From contig CP086683.1 of the NCBI GenBank assembly GCA_030544685.1, forward strand, positions 5,394,001-5,458,000: 64,000 nucleotides of DNA. Direction: 5' to 3'. The translations under genes were made by a program, and so were the position numbers. Source of the stretch: Pseudomonas sp. B21_DOA (GTDB taxonomy: Bacteria; Pseudomonadota; Gammaproteobacteria; Pseudomonadales; Pseudomonadaceae). Positions within the stretch are counted from its first letter, which is position 1. Each line of letters opens with the position of its first letter. The notes under the pieces are model-generated. The model made no database searches. It saw nothing but the letters and a program-made list of their open reading frames with translations, and had not been told where the DNA came from. Of this stretch, positions 40,207-49,253 are shown piece by piece.

Positions 40207-40310
40207 TTCGCGAGCAGGCTCGCTCCCACAATTGAAACGCGCTCACCTGTGGGAGCGAGCCTTCCAAAGAGGAATGCAACCACCTGTGGGAGCGAGCCTG
40301 CTCGCGAAAG
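40207..40310. repeat. Cluster of three REP arms
   Basis: An inverted arm (40207-40230), a direct truncated arm (40248-40263, stops at GGGAGCGAGCCTT) and a direct full arm (40285-40310). It looks like a REPIN with a partial extra copy. Confidence 0.8.
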
Positions 40311-40338
40311 GGCCAGCCGCACCGACGCAGCTTCCAGA

Positions 40339-41568
40339 TCAACCCAGTCCCCTCAGTCGCCCCTCGATAAACCGCTGCTCCGGCGCCTGCCGCGTCAGCT
40401 CCAGCGCCCGCTGGTACGCCGCCCGCGCCTGCTCCACCCGGCCCAACTGCCGGCAAAACTCCGCTCGCGCCGAATGGGCCAAGTGGTAATCCTGCAACTC
40501 GCCACGCGCCAAAATCCCTTCAACCAACAACAACCCGGCCAACGCTCCATCCCGTTTGGCCACCGCCACCGCGCGGTTCAGCTCGATCACCGGCGACGGC
40601 ACCGCGCGCAGCAACACGTCGTACAGACCGACAATCTGCTGCCAGTCCGTTTCCGCCGCCGACGGCGCTTCCGCATGCACCGCTGCAATCGCCGCTTGCA
40701 GGCAATATGGCCCGAAGCGCCGGGTAGTCAGCGCGCGCTCCACCAGTGCGCAGCCTTCGGCCATCAACCCGGCGTCCCACAACGAGCGATCCTGATCGTC
40801 GAGCAACACCAGTTCACCGCTCGGTGAGGTGCGTGCCGGCCGGCGTGATTCGTGCAGCAGCATCAGCGCCAGCAGACCCATGACTTCCGGCTCCGGCAGC
40901 AGCTCCATCAACAAACGCCCCAGCCGAATCGCTTCGCGCGTCAGATCCTCGCGGGTCAGCTCAGCGCCGACCGAAGCCGAATAGCCTTCGTTGAACACCA
41001 GATAAATCACCCGCAACACGCTGTCGAGGCGCTCGGGTAATTCATTCAGCGTGGGCACTTGGTAAGGGATTTTCGCGTCGCGGATCTTGGCTTTGGCGCG
41101 GACGATGCGCTGGGCAATCGCCGCCGGCGCCGAGAGAAAAGCGCGGGCGATTTCCTCGGTGGTGAGGTCGCAGACTTCGCGCAAGGTCAGCGGCACCTGC
41201 GCATCCGCCGCCAGTGCCGGGTGGCAGCAGGTAAAGATCAGCCGCAAGCGATCGTCTTCCACGTCTTCGCCGCTCCAGTCAGCCTGTTCCAGCTCATCGA
41301 GTTGCGCCAGCAGAAACGGTTGCGACGCCTTGAACCGCGCGCGCCGACGCAACACATCGATGGCTTTGAAGCGTCCGGTCGAGACCAGCCAGGTGCGCGG
41401 ATTGTCCGGCACGCCATCGCGCTGCCAGCGTTCGACCGCGACGAAGAACGCCTCGTGCAAGGCTTCTTCGGCGAGGTCGAAATCACCGAGCAGGCGGATC
41501 AGCGTCGCCAGAATCCGCCGCGAATCCTCGCGGTAGACCTGCTCGACCCGCGCCCTGACGTCAGACAT
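40339..41568 (-). CDS. ECF-type RNA polymerase sigma factor with C-terminal extension (ECF42-like)
   Basis: The 409-residue protein begins with ECF sigma regions 2 and 4 (LATLIRLLGDFDLAEEALHE, FFVAVERWQRDGVPDNPRTW, then DLTTEEIARAFLSAPAAIAQ). It carries a long C-terminal TPR-like domain (DUF6596 type, VIYLVFNEGYSASVGAELTR and VELNRAVAVAKRDG) instead of a separate anti-sigma factor. ECF42 sigma factors are typically found with DGPF proteins, as here. Its start overlaps the DGPF gene by 8 bases. Stimulus unknown. Confidence 0.9.
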   Translation of the reverse strand: MSDVRARVEQVYREDSRRILATLIRLLGDFDLAEEALHEAFFVAVERWQRDGVPDNPRTWLVSTGRFKAIDVLRRRARFKASQPFLLAQLDELEQADWSGEDVEDDRLRLIFTCCHPALAADAQVPLTLREVCDLTTEEIARAFLSAPAAIAQRIVRAKAKIRDAKIPYQVPTLNELPERLDSVLRVIYLVFNEGYSASVGAELTREDLTREAIRLGRLLMELLPEPEVMGLLALMLLHESRRPARTSPSGELVLLDDQDRSLWDAGLMAEGCALVERALTTRRFGPYCLQAAIAAVHAEAPSAAETDWQQIVGLYDVLLRAVPSPVIELNRAVAVAKRDGALAGLLLVEGILARGELQDYHLAHSARAEFCRQLGRVEQARAAYQRALELTRQAPEQRFIEGRLRGLG

Positions 41569-41905
41569 TCAACTGCCGCACCGGACGTACCTCAACGCTG
41601 CCAACCCGGGCTGCCGGAATGTTGCCGGCGACCTGAATGGCTTCGTTGAGATCCTTGGCATCGATAAGGTAGAAACCGGCCAGTTGCTCCTTGGTTTCAG
41701 CGAAAGGCCCGTCGGTGATCGACACCTTGCCGTTGCGCATCCGTACCGTGGTGGCGGTTTCCACCGATTCCAGCGCTTCGGCAGCGATCATCCGCCCGCT
41801 GCCCTGAATCGACTCGGCGTAGGCCCAGCATTCGGCGTCCTCCGGGCTGTCCGGCGAGGTGTGCAGCAGACGTTCATCGCTGTAGACCAGGCATAGGTAT
41901 TTCAT
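41561..41905 (-). CDS. DGPF-domain (YCII-related) protein
   Basis: This 114-residue protein begins MKYLCLVYSDERLLHTSPDS and contains VSITDGPFAETKEQLAGFYL, the DGPF motif of the YCII-related family. Proteins of this family accompany ECF42 sigma factors and are often their targets or accessory factors. ATG at 41905 follows AGGAGA; a start at 41932 is rejected. It overlaps the sigma gene, so the two are translationally coupled. Confidence 0.88.
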   Translation of the reverse strand: MKYLCLVYSDERLLHTSPDSPEDAECWAYAESIQGSGRMIAAEALESVETATTVRMRNGKVSITDGPFAETKEQLAGFYLIDAKDLNEAIQVAGNIPAARVGSVEVRPVRQLNV

Positions 41906-41945
41906 GGCGATCTCCTGATTCGAACGGATCAACTATGGCTGAAGA

Positions 41946-42371
41946 TCAGGGAGTCACATCGAACAGCGTCGCGCCGCTCATCGGATCGAACGGTGCCGAC
42001 CAATGCTCGTGCGCGATCTTCCACGCCCCGCCGATCTGCCGATAGCACGCGGTGGCGCGCATCCAGCAGCTCTGGGTTTCGCCCTTGTCGTTGGTGCCGC
42101 CGCAATTGGCCACCCAGTGGGCGAAAGCGATGTTGTCGGCGCTTTCGATGGCGATTTCGTGGAACTCGAAAACGTGCGGGCCGGGGCACATTTCCATGCA
42201 CTCGACCCAGTGCGCGCGGTACGCCGCTTTGCCTTTGAATTGCAGCGCCTTGATCGCATCGAACGAGACGATGTCGTCGTCGTACAGGGCCATGACTTTC
42301 TCGACGTCCTTGGTCATCACCGCTTCGCGGTAGGTGTTGATCAGGGTCTGGATTTCGCTGTGTGCGCTCAT
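41946..42371 (-). CDS. SnoaL-like (DUF4440) protein
   Basis: This 141-residue NTF2-fold protein has EIQTLINTYREAVMTKDVEK, VMALYDDDIVSFDAIKALQF and RQIGGAWKIAHEHWSAPFDP. The fold is used by small isomerases and hydrolases or as a ligand pocket; activity unknown. ATG at 42371 follows GGAGA. Forty bases separate it from the DGPF gene, so the order is SnoaL-DGPF-sigma, a likely ECF42-controlled operon. Confidence 0.85.
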   Translation of the reverse strand: MSAHSEIQTLINTYREAVMTKDVEKVMALYDDDIVSFDAIKALQFKGKAAYRAHWVECMEMCPGPHVFEFHEIAIESADNIAFAHWVANCGGTNDKGETQSCWMRATACYRQIGGAWKIAHEHWSAPFDPMSGATLFDVTP

Positions 42372-42512
42372 GGTGTTCTCCGGGTTTTTTGTTGTGAAGA
42401 CACCCTTAGTCGTTTGCCCTTTGCGTAGATCGACAGGCGAAACAAAAAAATTCACCGACGACAATCTCGCTAGAATCCGAGGCTCACTCCTTGTAGGAAA
42501 AAGGAAACTCCC

Positions 42513-42998
42513 TTGTCATCCCAACTCGTGCCTTACGACAGCCTTAGCCCTTTGCAACGTGAGCAAGTCGCGGCGATTGAAATCCACCCCGAGCAAATCA
42601 AGTTCTCCGGTGATATCCACGGTGCCCTGCACACCCTGCTGTCGAAACCCGGCCCCGGCGTCAAGGGTTTCGCCCTGCTGGCGGACGACGTGCCGGTGGC
42701 ATTTCTGTTGCTCAAGCGCCCGCCGGTATTGCCCGCCTGGGCCGACGAGCACAGCGCCACGTTGCATGCGCTGCAGGTCGATCGGCGTGCGCAGGGCAAG
42801 GGCTACGGCAAGGCCTGTCTGCAAGCGCTGCCCGCTGTCGCCCGTGAAGCGTGGCCGGAGATCAAGGGGCTGGAATTGTCGGTGGACGCTGATAACGAGG
42901 CGGCAATTGCGCTGTATGCCAGGCATGGCTACGTCGACAGCGGCGAAGCGTACAAGGGCCGGATTGGGTACGAGCGGCGGATGGGCCTGTTTTTTTAA
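42513..42998 (+). CDS. GNAT-family N-acetyltransferase
   Basis: This 161-residue protein has the GNAT acetyl-CoA motif LQVDRRAQGKGYGKACLQAL followed by LELSVDADNEAAIALYARHG. The start is a TTG at 42513 with AAGGAA 7 bases before it; no ATG lies near. Divergent from the SnoaL operon and followed 18 bases later by the PNPOx-like gene, so probably co-transcribed. Substrate unknown. Confidence 0.85.
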   Translation: MSSQLVPYDSLSPLQREQVAAIEIHPEQIKFSGDIHGALHTLLSKPGPGVKGFALLADDVPVAFLLLKRPPVLPAWADEHSATLHALQVDRRAQGKGYGKACLQALPAVAREAWPEIKGLELSVDADNEAAIALYARHGYVDSGEAYKGRIGYERRMGLFF

Positions 42999-43016
42999 AT
43001 CGTAGAGGGATAAACG

Positions 43017-43622
43017 ATGATCGATTCGATAGAAGCATTGGAAGCCATTTACGGCCGGCCCCACGAACGCGCCGTGCGCAAGCAGATCGGCTTTCTCAAC
43101 GAGGATTATCAGGCGATGGTGCGCCTGTCGCCGCTAGTGATCGTCAGCTCGGTGGGGACCGATGGCCTCGATAACTCGCCGCGCGGTGATGCGCCGGGGT
43201 TCGTTCGGATCATTGATCAAAACACGTTGGCCCTGCCAGATCGCCCGGGCAACAACCGCATCGATACCTTGCGCAATGTGCTGCACGATTCGCGGGTGTC
43301 GCTGCTGTTCATCATTCCCGGGATCGGCGAAACATTGCGGGTCAATGGCACGGCCCTGATCAGCGATGAACCGGCGTTGCTGGAGAGTTTCGCGGTGAAT
43401 GGCAAACCGGCGAAAACAGTGTTGCTGGTGACGGTGGACGCGGCGTTTTTTCACTGCTCGAAAGCCTTTGTCCGCTCGGATGCGTGGAATCCCGAAACGC
43501 ACCTGCCGCGCTCGGCCTTGCCATCTGCTGGCGCATTTCACAAGCGCCTGAATGACGGCCAGTTCGACGCCGACACCTACGATCGGGAAGCGCCGAAACG
43601 GGTGCTCGATAGCCTCTACTGA
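43017..43622 (+). CDS. Pyridoxamine 5'-phosphate oxidase-like flavoprotein
   Basis: This 201-residue protein has the split-barrel FMN-binding pattern: LVIVSSVGTDGLDNSPRGDA, IIDQNTLALPDRPGNNRIDT, LRNVLHDSRVSLLFIIPGIG. The length and DxPGNNRxDT motif fit the MSMEG_1061-type subfamily of PNPOx-like proteins. Role in redox of small molecules is inferred. AGAGGGAT precedes the ATG. Confidence 0.87.
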   Translation: MIDSIEALEAIYGRPHERAVRKQIGFLNEDYQAMVRLSPLVIVSSVGTDGLDNSPRGDAPGFVRIIDQNTLALPDRPGNNRIDTLRNVLHDSRVSLLFIIPGIGETLRVNGTALISDEPALLESFAVNGKPAKTVLLVTVDAAFFHCSKAFVRSDAWNPETHLPRSALPSAGAFHKRLNDGQFDADTYDREAPKRVLDSLY

Positions 43623-43638
43623 CCCACCGCAATCTAAT

Positions 43639-43726
43639 GTGGGAGCGGGCTTGCTCGCGAAGGCGGTGTGTCATGTAAATTGATGTTGATTGACCCAGCG
43701 CTTTCGCGAGCAAGCCCGCTCCCACA
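43639..43726. repeat. REPIN, GGGCTTGCTCGC variant
   Basis: Arms TGTGGGAGCGGGCTTGCTCG and its inverse, between two convergent genes. Confidence 0.9.
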
Positions 43727-43744
43727 AGGGATCTCCACGTGCCG

Positions 43745-44233
43745 TTACAGGGTCAGGATCATCTCGTGCCACGCCATGCCGCCGTGGTCGGACTCGGACG
43801 GCTTGATGTAGGCAAAGCCAAAGCCGGCATACAGCGCAATGTGTTGCTCTTTGCACATCAAGTGAATCGTCGCTTTCTCCATCCCGCGCATGCGCTCGAT
43901 GAATTCGGCGAGCAGGCGCTTGGCCAGGCCCTGCCCTTGGTAATCCGGGTGCACCACCACCGACATGATCACCACGTTCGGGCCTTTCGGGTCGTGGCCG
44001 ATCAATTCCTTGAACGCCTCGTCGGACATCTGCACGTCGAACGCCGCGCCGGAATTGACGAAACCGGCGACCACGCCGTCCACCTCGGCGACGATGAAGC
44101 CGTCCGGCCAGGTGGCGATGCGCGTGGCGATCTTTTCGCGGGTGGCGGCTTCGTCGCCTTCATAGGCGACGGTTTCGATGGCGTAGCAGCGGTCGAGGTC
44201 GGCGGCGCTGACGTTACGGATCACGGTGTTCAT
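43745..44233 (-). CDS. GNAT-family N-acetyltransferase
   Basis: This 162-residue protein has the acetyl-CoA loop VVVHPDYQGQGLAKRLLAEF and the C-terminal HIALYAGFGFAYIKPSESDH. The layout is close to arylalkylamine/serotonin N-acetyltransferase-like GNATs. Cytoplasmic; substrate unknown. The gene is separated from a GyrI-like gene upstream by 88 bases on the same strand. Confidence 0.85.
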   Translation of the reverse strand: MNTVIRNVSAADLDRCYAIETVAYEGDEAATREKIATRIATWPDGFIVAEVDGVVAGFVNSGAAFDVQMSDEAFKELIGHDPKGPNVVIMSVVVHPDYQGQGLAKRLLAEFIERMRGMEKATIHLMCKEQHIALYAGFGFAYIKPSESDHGGMAWHEMILTL

Positions 44234-44321
44234 GGCAGCTCAAAAATCTGTGGAAACAAGGCCCGCCAGCATAAAGCACAACCACCGGGACGGACATGCT
44301 CCGCCTCGATTGTTACGCCGC

Positions 44322-44807
44322 TCAGGCCTTGATCGGCAGCCAGATTTCCAGCGTGCCGGTATTGAGTTTCGGGTTGTAATCCTCGCTGTAGCGCTCGAAT
44401 TCCGGGGCGTCCGCCGCTTCGTGGCCGGACTGCGGCAGCCAAGTGTTCCAGATGTACTGGAAGGTGTCAGGGAGTTGCGCCAGTGACCCCTTGTGCTCAA
44501 ACACCGCATATTGCTGCGGCTGGATTTCAACCCAGCGGTACTTTTCCGGCAGGTCGTCGAGCTTGTCGATCTGCACCCCGGCGATGTATTCGAAACCGCC
44601 CTCGCCATCCGCATTGCAGCAAACGCCATAGGTCACTTCATTGACTTGCGCGGGGATTTTTCCCAAGTGCGGGATCAGTTTTTCCCACAACGCGGGAATG
44701 TCTTCGGTGGTCTCCTGAGTGAATCGCCCGCCGAAACCGGCAATCAGCAGAAATTGCCCGTGTTCGAAGCGAGGCTCGGTTATCTCGACGCGTTGTTGTT
44801 CATCCAT
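44322..44807 (-). CDS. GyrI-like/AraC effector-binding domain protein
   Basis: This 161-residue stand-alone SHS2/GyrI-like small-molecule-binding domain has QFLLIAGFGGRFTQETTEDI, then VQIDKLDDLPEKYRWVEIQP and HKGSLAQLPDTFQYIWNTWL. Members bind drugs or hydrophobic ligands or hydrolyse them; no DNA-binding part is present here. GAGGAGT lies before the ATG. Confidence 0.82.
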   Translation of the reverse strand: MDEQQRVEITEPRFEHGQFLLIAGFGGRFTQETTEDIPALWEKLIPHLGKIPAQVNEVTYGVCCNADGEGGFEYIAGVQIDKLDDLPEKYRWVEIQPQQYAVFEHKGSLAQLPDTFQYIWNTWLPQSGHEAADAPEFERYSEDYNPKLNTGTLEIWLPIKA

Positions 44808-44876
44808 GACGCGACTCCTCAGAACGGAAAAGTGGATTCGGCTGGGAGTATAGAAAGCTCGACCCGTTTCGCACGT

Positions 44877-45539
44877 TTACAGCGAGTGCAACTGCTCGAC
44901 GGCGCCCGAGCCGACAAACTCGTTGTAGCCAGAAACGATCACGTACACCGCGAAATAACAGAAGATCGCCGCCGATGCCAGATAGGAGTAGCGCAGCAGC
45001 TTGTCGCCCAGCAGCTTGCCGCCGTGGCTTGCGGCGAAGCACAGACCGGCCGACCACAGCAGCCCGGCGCAGAGAAAGCCGCCCAAAAACAGCGCCGAAC
45101 TCAACGGACCACCGCCACCGGATCGCGCGATCAAGGTACCGCCGACGGCAGCAAACCAGAGAATCGCACTTGGCGAAGACATGGCAAGGAAGATGCCGCG
45201 AAAGAATTCCTTGCGATGGGAGTTCTGCCCCACTTCCGCGGTTTCCGCCAGCAGCGCTTCGTGGTGGATCGCCGAATAAATCATCTTCGCCGCGAAGTAG
45301 ATCAGCAGCGCCGAACCGCCAATCCATAGCACCCAGCGCACGGTTTCGTATTGCAGCAGAACGGTCATGCCGGCCAGCGCCAGCACCGCGTAGATCAGGT
45401 CGCCGACACAAGTGCCCAGGCCCAGGGCGAAGCCCTGAAAGTAGCCGCGCTGCATGGCCAGGGTGATCATCGCGATGTTGGCCACGCCGATATCCAGGCA
45501 CAGCGAAAGGCTCAGCAAGAAGCCGCTGGTGAATTCCAT
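44877..45539 (-). CDS. LysE-family amino acid exporter
   Basis: This 220-residue protein with about six hydrophobic helices has the LysE/RhtB pattern: GFLLSLSLCLDIGVANIAMI, MQRGYFQGFALGLGTCVGDL, then FFRGIFLAMSSPSAILWFAA. Exports amino acids or related metabolites; substrate unknown. It is divergent from alaC, with 137 bases between the starts. Confidence 0.87.
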   Translation of the reverse strand: MEFTSGFLLSLSLCLDIGVANIAMITLAMQRGYFQGFALGLGTCVGDLIYAVLALAGMTVLLQYETVRWVLWIGGSALLIYFAAKMIYSAIHHEALLAETAEVGQNSHRKEFFRGIFLAMSSPSAILWFAAVGGTLIARSGGGGPLSSALFLGGFLCAGLLWSAGLCFAASHGGKLLGDKLLRYSYLASAAIFCYFAVYVIVSGYNEFVGSGAVEQLHSL

Positions 45540-45676
45540 TGAGCGATTTTCCTTGAAAAAATGTTTACAAGCGCGCTGGACAGTATGCCATCACTGCCCT
45601 TATCTTCCGCCACAGGTCACCGCAGTGACCAGCGTCGCTCGGACGGTTCCGGGCGCTTACGTTATCCGAGGCAACA

Positions 45677-46892
45677 ATGGCCGAACAAGGTTCGCCGCGC
45701 CGCTTTGCGCGCATAGATCGACTCCCCTTACGTTTTCAACATCACCGCCGAGCTGAAAATGGCCGCTCGCCGCCGTGGTGAAGACATCATCGACCTGAGC
45801 ATGGGCAACCCCGACGGTGCCACGCCGCCGCACATTGTCGAAAAACTGGTGCAGGTCGCCCAACGTGAGGACACCCACGGTTACTCGACTTCCAAGGGCA
45901 TTCCACGCCTGCGCCGGGCGATTTCCAACTGGTACAAGCAGCGCTACGAAGTCGATATCGACCCGGAAAGCGAAGCCATTGTCACCATCGGTTCCAAGGA
46001 AGGCCTGGCGCATTTGATGCTGGCCACCCTGGATCAGGGTGACACGGTGCTGGTGCCGAACCCGAGCTACCCGATTCACATTTACGGCGCGGTGATTGCC
46101 GGCGCTCAGGTGCGTTCGGTGCCGCTGGTGCCGGGGGTGGATTTCTTCGACGAACTGGAGCGAGCCATTCGCGGCTCGATCCCCAAACCGAAAATGATGA
46201 TTCTCGGCTTCCCGTCGAACCCGACCGCGCAGTGCGTGGAGCTGGATTTCTTCGAGCGGGTGATCGCCCTCGCCAAGCAGTACGACGTCTTGGTCATCCA
46301 CGATCTGGCTTACGCCGACATCGTTTACGACGGCTGGAAAGCCCCGTCGATCATGCAGGTGCCGGGGGCCAAGGACATTGCGGTGGAGTTTTTCACCCTG
46401 TCCAAGAGCTACAACATGGCCGGCTGGCGCATCGGTTTCATGGTCGGCAACCCGGAACTGGTCAGCGCCCTGGCGCGGATCAAGAGCTATCACGACTACG
46501 GCACTTTCACGCCGCTGCAAGTGGCGGCGATTGCCGCGCTGGAAGGCGATCAACAGTGCGTGCGCGACATCGCCGAGCAGTATCGCCAGCGTCGTAACGT
46601 GCTGGTGAAGGGTCTGCATGAGCTGGGCTGGATGGTCGAGAACCCAAAAGCCTCGATGTACGTCTGGGCGAAGATTCCCCAGGCCTATGCGCATCTGGGT
46701 TCGCTGGAGTTTGCCAAGAAACTGCTGGCCGAAGCCAAGGTCTGCGTTTCGCCGGGCGTGGGTTTTGGCGAGTACGGCGATGATCACGTGCGCTTTGCCC
46801 TGATCGAAAACCAGGATCGCATTCGCCAGGCCGTGCGCGGGATTCGCGGGATGTTCCGCGCGGATGGGTTAGTCGCAAAAACTGGCGGCTAA
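45677..46892 (+). CDS. alaC: Alanine transaminase AlaC (one frame break)
   Basis: The protein is a class I/II PLP aminotransferase, nearly collinear with E. coli Ala[10 protein letters not shown], then [37 protein letters not shown] and the PLP-lysine motif [15 protein letters not shown]. The frame breaks at the C-run 45724-45727. Two more Cs restore [15 protein letters not shown] and a 405-residue protein. Without correction the start would fall at an internal ATG (45759) and the first 28 residues would be lost. It converts pyruvate and glutamate to alanine and 2-oxoglutarate. Confidence 0.9.
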
Positions 46893-46902
46893 CACTAATC
46901 CC

Positions 46903-46991
46903 CGTGGGAGCGAGCTTGCTCGCGAAGGCGTCGTGTCAGCCACCTCAATACTGACTGAACCACCGCTTTCGCGAGCAAGCTCGCTCCCACA
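46903..46991. repeat. REPIN, GAGCTTGCTCGC variant
   Basis: Arms GTGGGAGCGAGCTTGCTCGC and its inverse, directly after alaC. Confidence 0.9.
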
Positions 46992-47023
46992 AGGGTTTTG
47001 TGCTCAGACTTGATATCTCCACC

Positions 47024-47056
47024 CACAAAAAAACCGCATCGCTGCGGTTTTTTGTG
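47024..47056. terminator. Bidirectional terminator between alaC and gntP
   Basis: CACAAAAAAACCGCA and TGCGGTTTTTTGTG pair with a 4-base loop; A-run and T-run on the two sides serve both convergent genes. Confidence 0.88.
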
Positions 47057-47071
47057 CCTGCAAAACGCCGT

Positions 47072-48424
47072 TTAAACGAACAGCGACAACAGCAGGATAA
47101 AGCCCAGGCCGACCACCGAGAGGATGGTTTCCATCGCGGTCCAGGTCTTGAAGGTCTCGGCCACGGTCATGTTGAAGTACTGCTTGACCAGCCAGAAACC
47201 GGCGTCGTTGACGTGGGACAGGATCAGCGAACCGGCGCCGGTGGCCAGCACCAGCAGCTCACGGTTGACGCCCGGAATCATGCCGACAACCGGCACCACA
47301 ATGCCCGCGCCAGTGATGGTCGCCACAGTGGCCGAACCGGTAGCAATACGGATCACTGCGGCCACCAGCCACGCCAGCAGGATCGGCGAGATCTGCGCGC
47401 TGACCGCCATGTGGCCGATCACATCGCCCACACCGCTGGTCACCAGCATCTGCTTGAAGCCGCCGCCGGCACCGATGATCAGAATGATCGCAGCGGTAGG
47501 CGCCAGGCTTGCGTCGAGCCATTTGAGCATCTGTTGCGAACCGATGCCCTGCTTGTAACCGAAGGTGTACAGCGACAGCAGCAACGCCAGCAGCAGTGCG
47601 GAGATCGGGTGACCGATCATGTCCATCCAGATACGGAAGAAATGACCGTCCGGCAGTGCCACGTCAGCAAAGGTTTTCAGCAACATCAGGAACACCGGCA
47701 GCAGCACGGTGACCAGGGTGATGCTGAAGCTCGGCAGGTTGGCCGAATCGTTTTCACGGGCCAGTTGATCGACCAGTTCCTGATTCGGGTGACCGGGAAT
47801 GTGCTTGGCAATGAAGGTACCGAAGATCGGACCGGCAATGATTGCCGTAGGCAGTGCGACGATCAGACCGTAGAGAATGGTCTTGCCGATATCAGCGCCG
47901 AATACGCCAATCGCCAGCAGCGGGCCCGGGTGCGGCGGCACCAGACCGTGCACCGCAGAGAGGCCGGCGAGCAGCGGGATACCGATCTTGATGATCGACA
48001 CTCCGGTACGACGGGCAACGATGAACACCAGCGGAATCAGGAGCACGAAGCCGATTTCGAAGAACAGCGGAATGCCCACCAGGAACGCGGCGAACATCAT
48101 TGCCCACTGGACTTTGTCCTTGCCGAAGGCGCGAATCAGCGTCTGGGCGATCTGATCGGCGCCGCCGGATTCGGCCATCATCTTGCCGAGCATGGTGCCC
48201 AGGGCGAGGATGATGCCGACGAAACCGAGCACGCCACCAAAGCCGTCCTGGAACGCCTTGATGATGGTGTTGATCGGCATGCCGGAAGTCAGGCCGAGGA
48301 AGGCGGCGGCGATGGTCAGGGCGATGAACGGGTGAATTTTGAATTTGGTGATCAGGATAATCAGGCCGATTACCGTGACCACCGCATCGAGCAGCAGGAA
48401 CGTCTCGTGGGACATGCCAAACAT
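47072..48424 (-). CDS. gntP: Gluconate:H+ symporter
   Basis: This 450-residue membrane protein of the GntP/GntT family begins MFGMSHETFLLLDAVVTVIG and shows DGFGGVLGFVGIILALGTML, LVPPHPGPLLAIGVFGADIG and the C-terminal SHVNDAGFWLVKQYFNMTVA. It imports gluconate. It follows gntK on the same strand (81 bases), with the repressor gene gntR divergent upstream, so uptake and phosphorylation are co-expressed. Confidence 0.93.
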   Translation of the reverse strand: MFGMSHETFLLLDAVVTVIGLIILITKFKIHPFIALTIAAAFLGLTSGMPINTIIKAFQDGFGGVLGFVGIILALGTMLGKMMAESGGADQIAQTLIRAFGKDKVQWAMMFAAFLVGIPLFFEIGFVLLIPLVFIVARRTGVSIIKIGIPLLAGLSAVHGLVPPHPGPLLAIGVFGADIGKTILYGLIVALPTAIIAGPIFGTFIAKHIPGHPNQELVDQLARENDSANLPSFSITLVTVLLPVFLMLLKTFADVALPDGHFFRIWMDMIGHPISALLLALLLSLYTFGYKQGIGSQQMLKWLDASLAPTAAIILIIGAGGGFKQMLVTSGVGDVIGHMAVSAQISPILLAWLVAAVIRIATGSATVATITGAGIVVPVVGMIPGVNRELLVLATGAGSLILSHVNDAGFWLVKQYFNMTVAETFKTWTAMETILSVVGLGFILLLSLFV

Positions 48425-48505
48425 GGGGGTGTCTCCTGGATTGTTGTTGTTATTAAAGCGGGTTGAACAGAAGTCGGGAGGACAGCGCTGTCTTTTTCAA
48501 CATAC

Positions 48506-49038
48506 TCATACCGCCTGTTTCAGACCGTTGGCCTGCCACCAGACGTGAGCCTGCAGGGCCAGCTCTTCGACGCTGTGAATCGAGGCATTGAGCGGCAGGG
48601 TCAGCGGCTCGCCCTTGGGCGATTCGAGGGTGGCGAACTGGCTTTCGATCAACGTCGCCGGCATGAAGTGGCCCGGGCGGTGCGATACACGCTCGGCGGC
48701 GACTTCCGGGGTCAGTTCAAGAAACACGAAACCCAGGCCCGGCAAGGCGCTGCGCAGGCGTTCGCGGTAACTGTGTTTAAGGGCCGAGCAGGTCAACACC
48801 GGGCGCTGGCCTTGGGCGTCGACGCGACGCAGTTCATCGCACAGGCTGTCGAGCCAGCCGGCGCGGTCTTCGTCGTTCAGGGGATCCCCGCGCTCATCTT
48901 TTCGATGTTCGCGGCCGGATGAAAAGTATCGCCTTCAATGGCAGTGGCGCCGCTCAAATGGCACAGGGCCTGGCTGACGCACGTCTTGCCGCAACCGGCA
49001 ACGCCCATGATGACCAGGGCGGTGATGGGATGACTCAT
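48506..49038 (-). CDS. gntK: Gluconokinase (one frame break)
   Basis: The restored 177-residue kinase has the P-loop VIMGVAGCGKTCVSQAL, GDTFHPAANIEKMSAGIPLN, and TCSALKHSYRERLR. It phosphorylates gluconate to 6-phosphogluconate for the Entner-Doudoroff route. The G-run 48880-48883 is one base short; one more base gives GIPLNDEDRAGWL and rejoins the two halves. Start ATG at 49038 follows GAGGTG; a start at 49188 is rejected as it would cross the operator region. Confidence 0.92.
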
Positions 49039-49059
49039 ATAACACCTCAGCGCGCAGAC

Positions 49060-49073
49060 AGCGCTACCTTTGC
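49060..49073 (-). promoter_or_regulatory. GntR operator near gntK
   Basis: The minus strand reads GCAAAGGTAGCGCT, 13 of the specified positions matching the recalled P. aeruginosa GntR consensus AC-N-AAG-N-TAGCGCT except the first base. It lies 22 bases before the gntK ATG. Confidence 0.7.
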
Positions 49074-49210
49074 TAGCTATGACTCTAGTGCACAGGCAGA
49101 AGTTGCCGACGCCTTCTTGTCGTTTTTTGGGTTGCAGCAGGTTCGTTCCCGACGCCAAAGCGCGCAGATCAGGCAGGATCGCGTTCACGCATTTGCAGCT
49201 GCATCAGGAC

Positions 49211-49224
49211 AGCGCTACCTTAGT
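49211..49224 (-). promoter_or_regulatory. GntR operator near gntR
   Basis: The minus strand reads ACTAAGGTAGCGCT, an exact match to the recalled GntR consensus, 30 bases before the gntR ATG; it fits autorepression. Confidence 0.75.
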
Positions 49225-49253
49225 GCCTTGATTTTTGTTTGGCAAGCCGCCCG

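Noticed and set aside
47000..48466. Long plus-strand open frame opposite gntP
   Set aside because: Histidine/arginine/glutamine-rich shadow of the gluconate transporter gene, without a plausible product.
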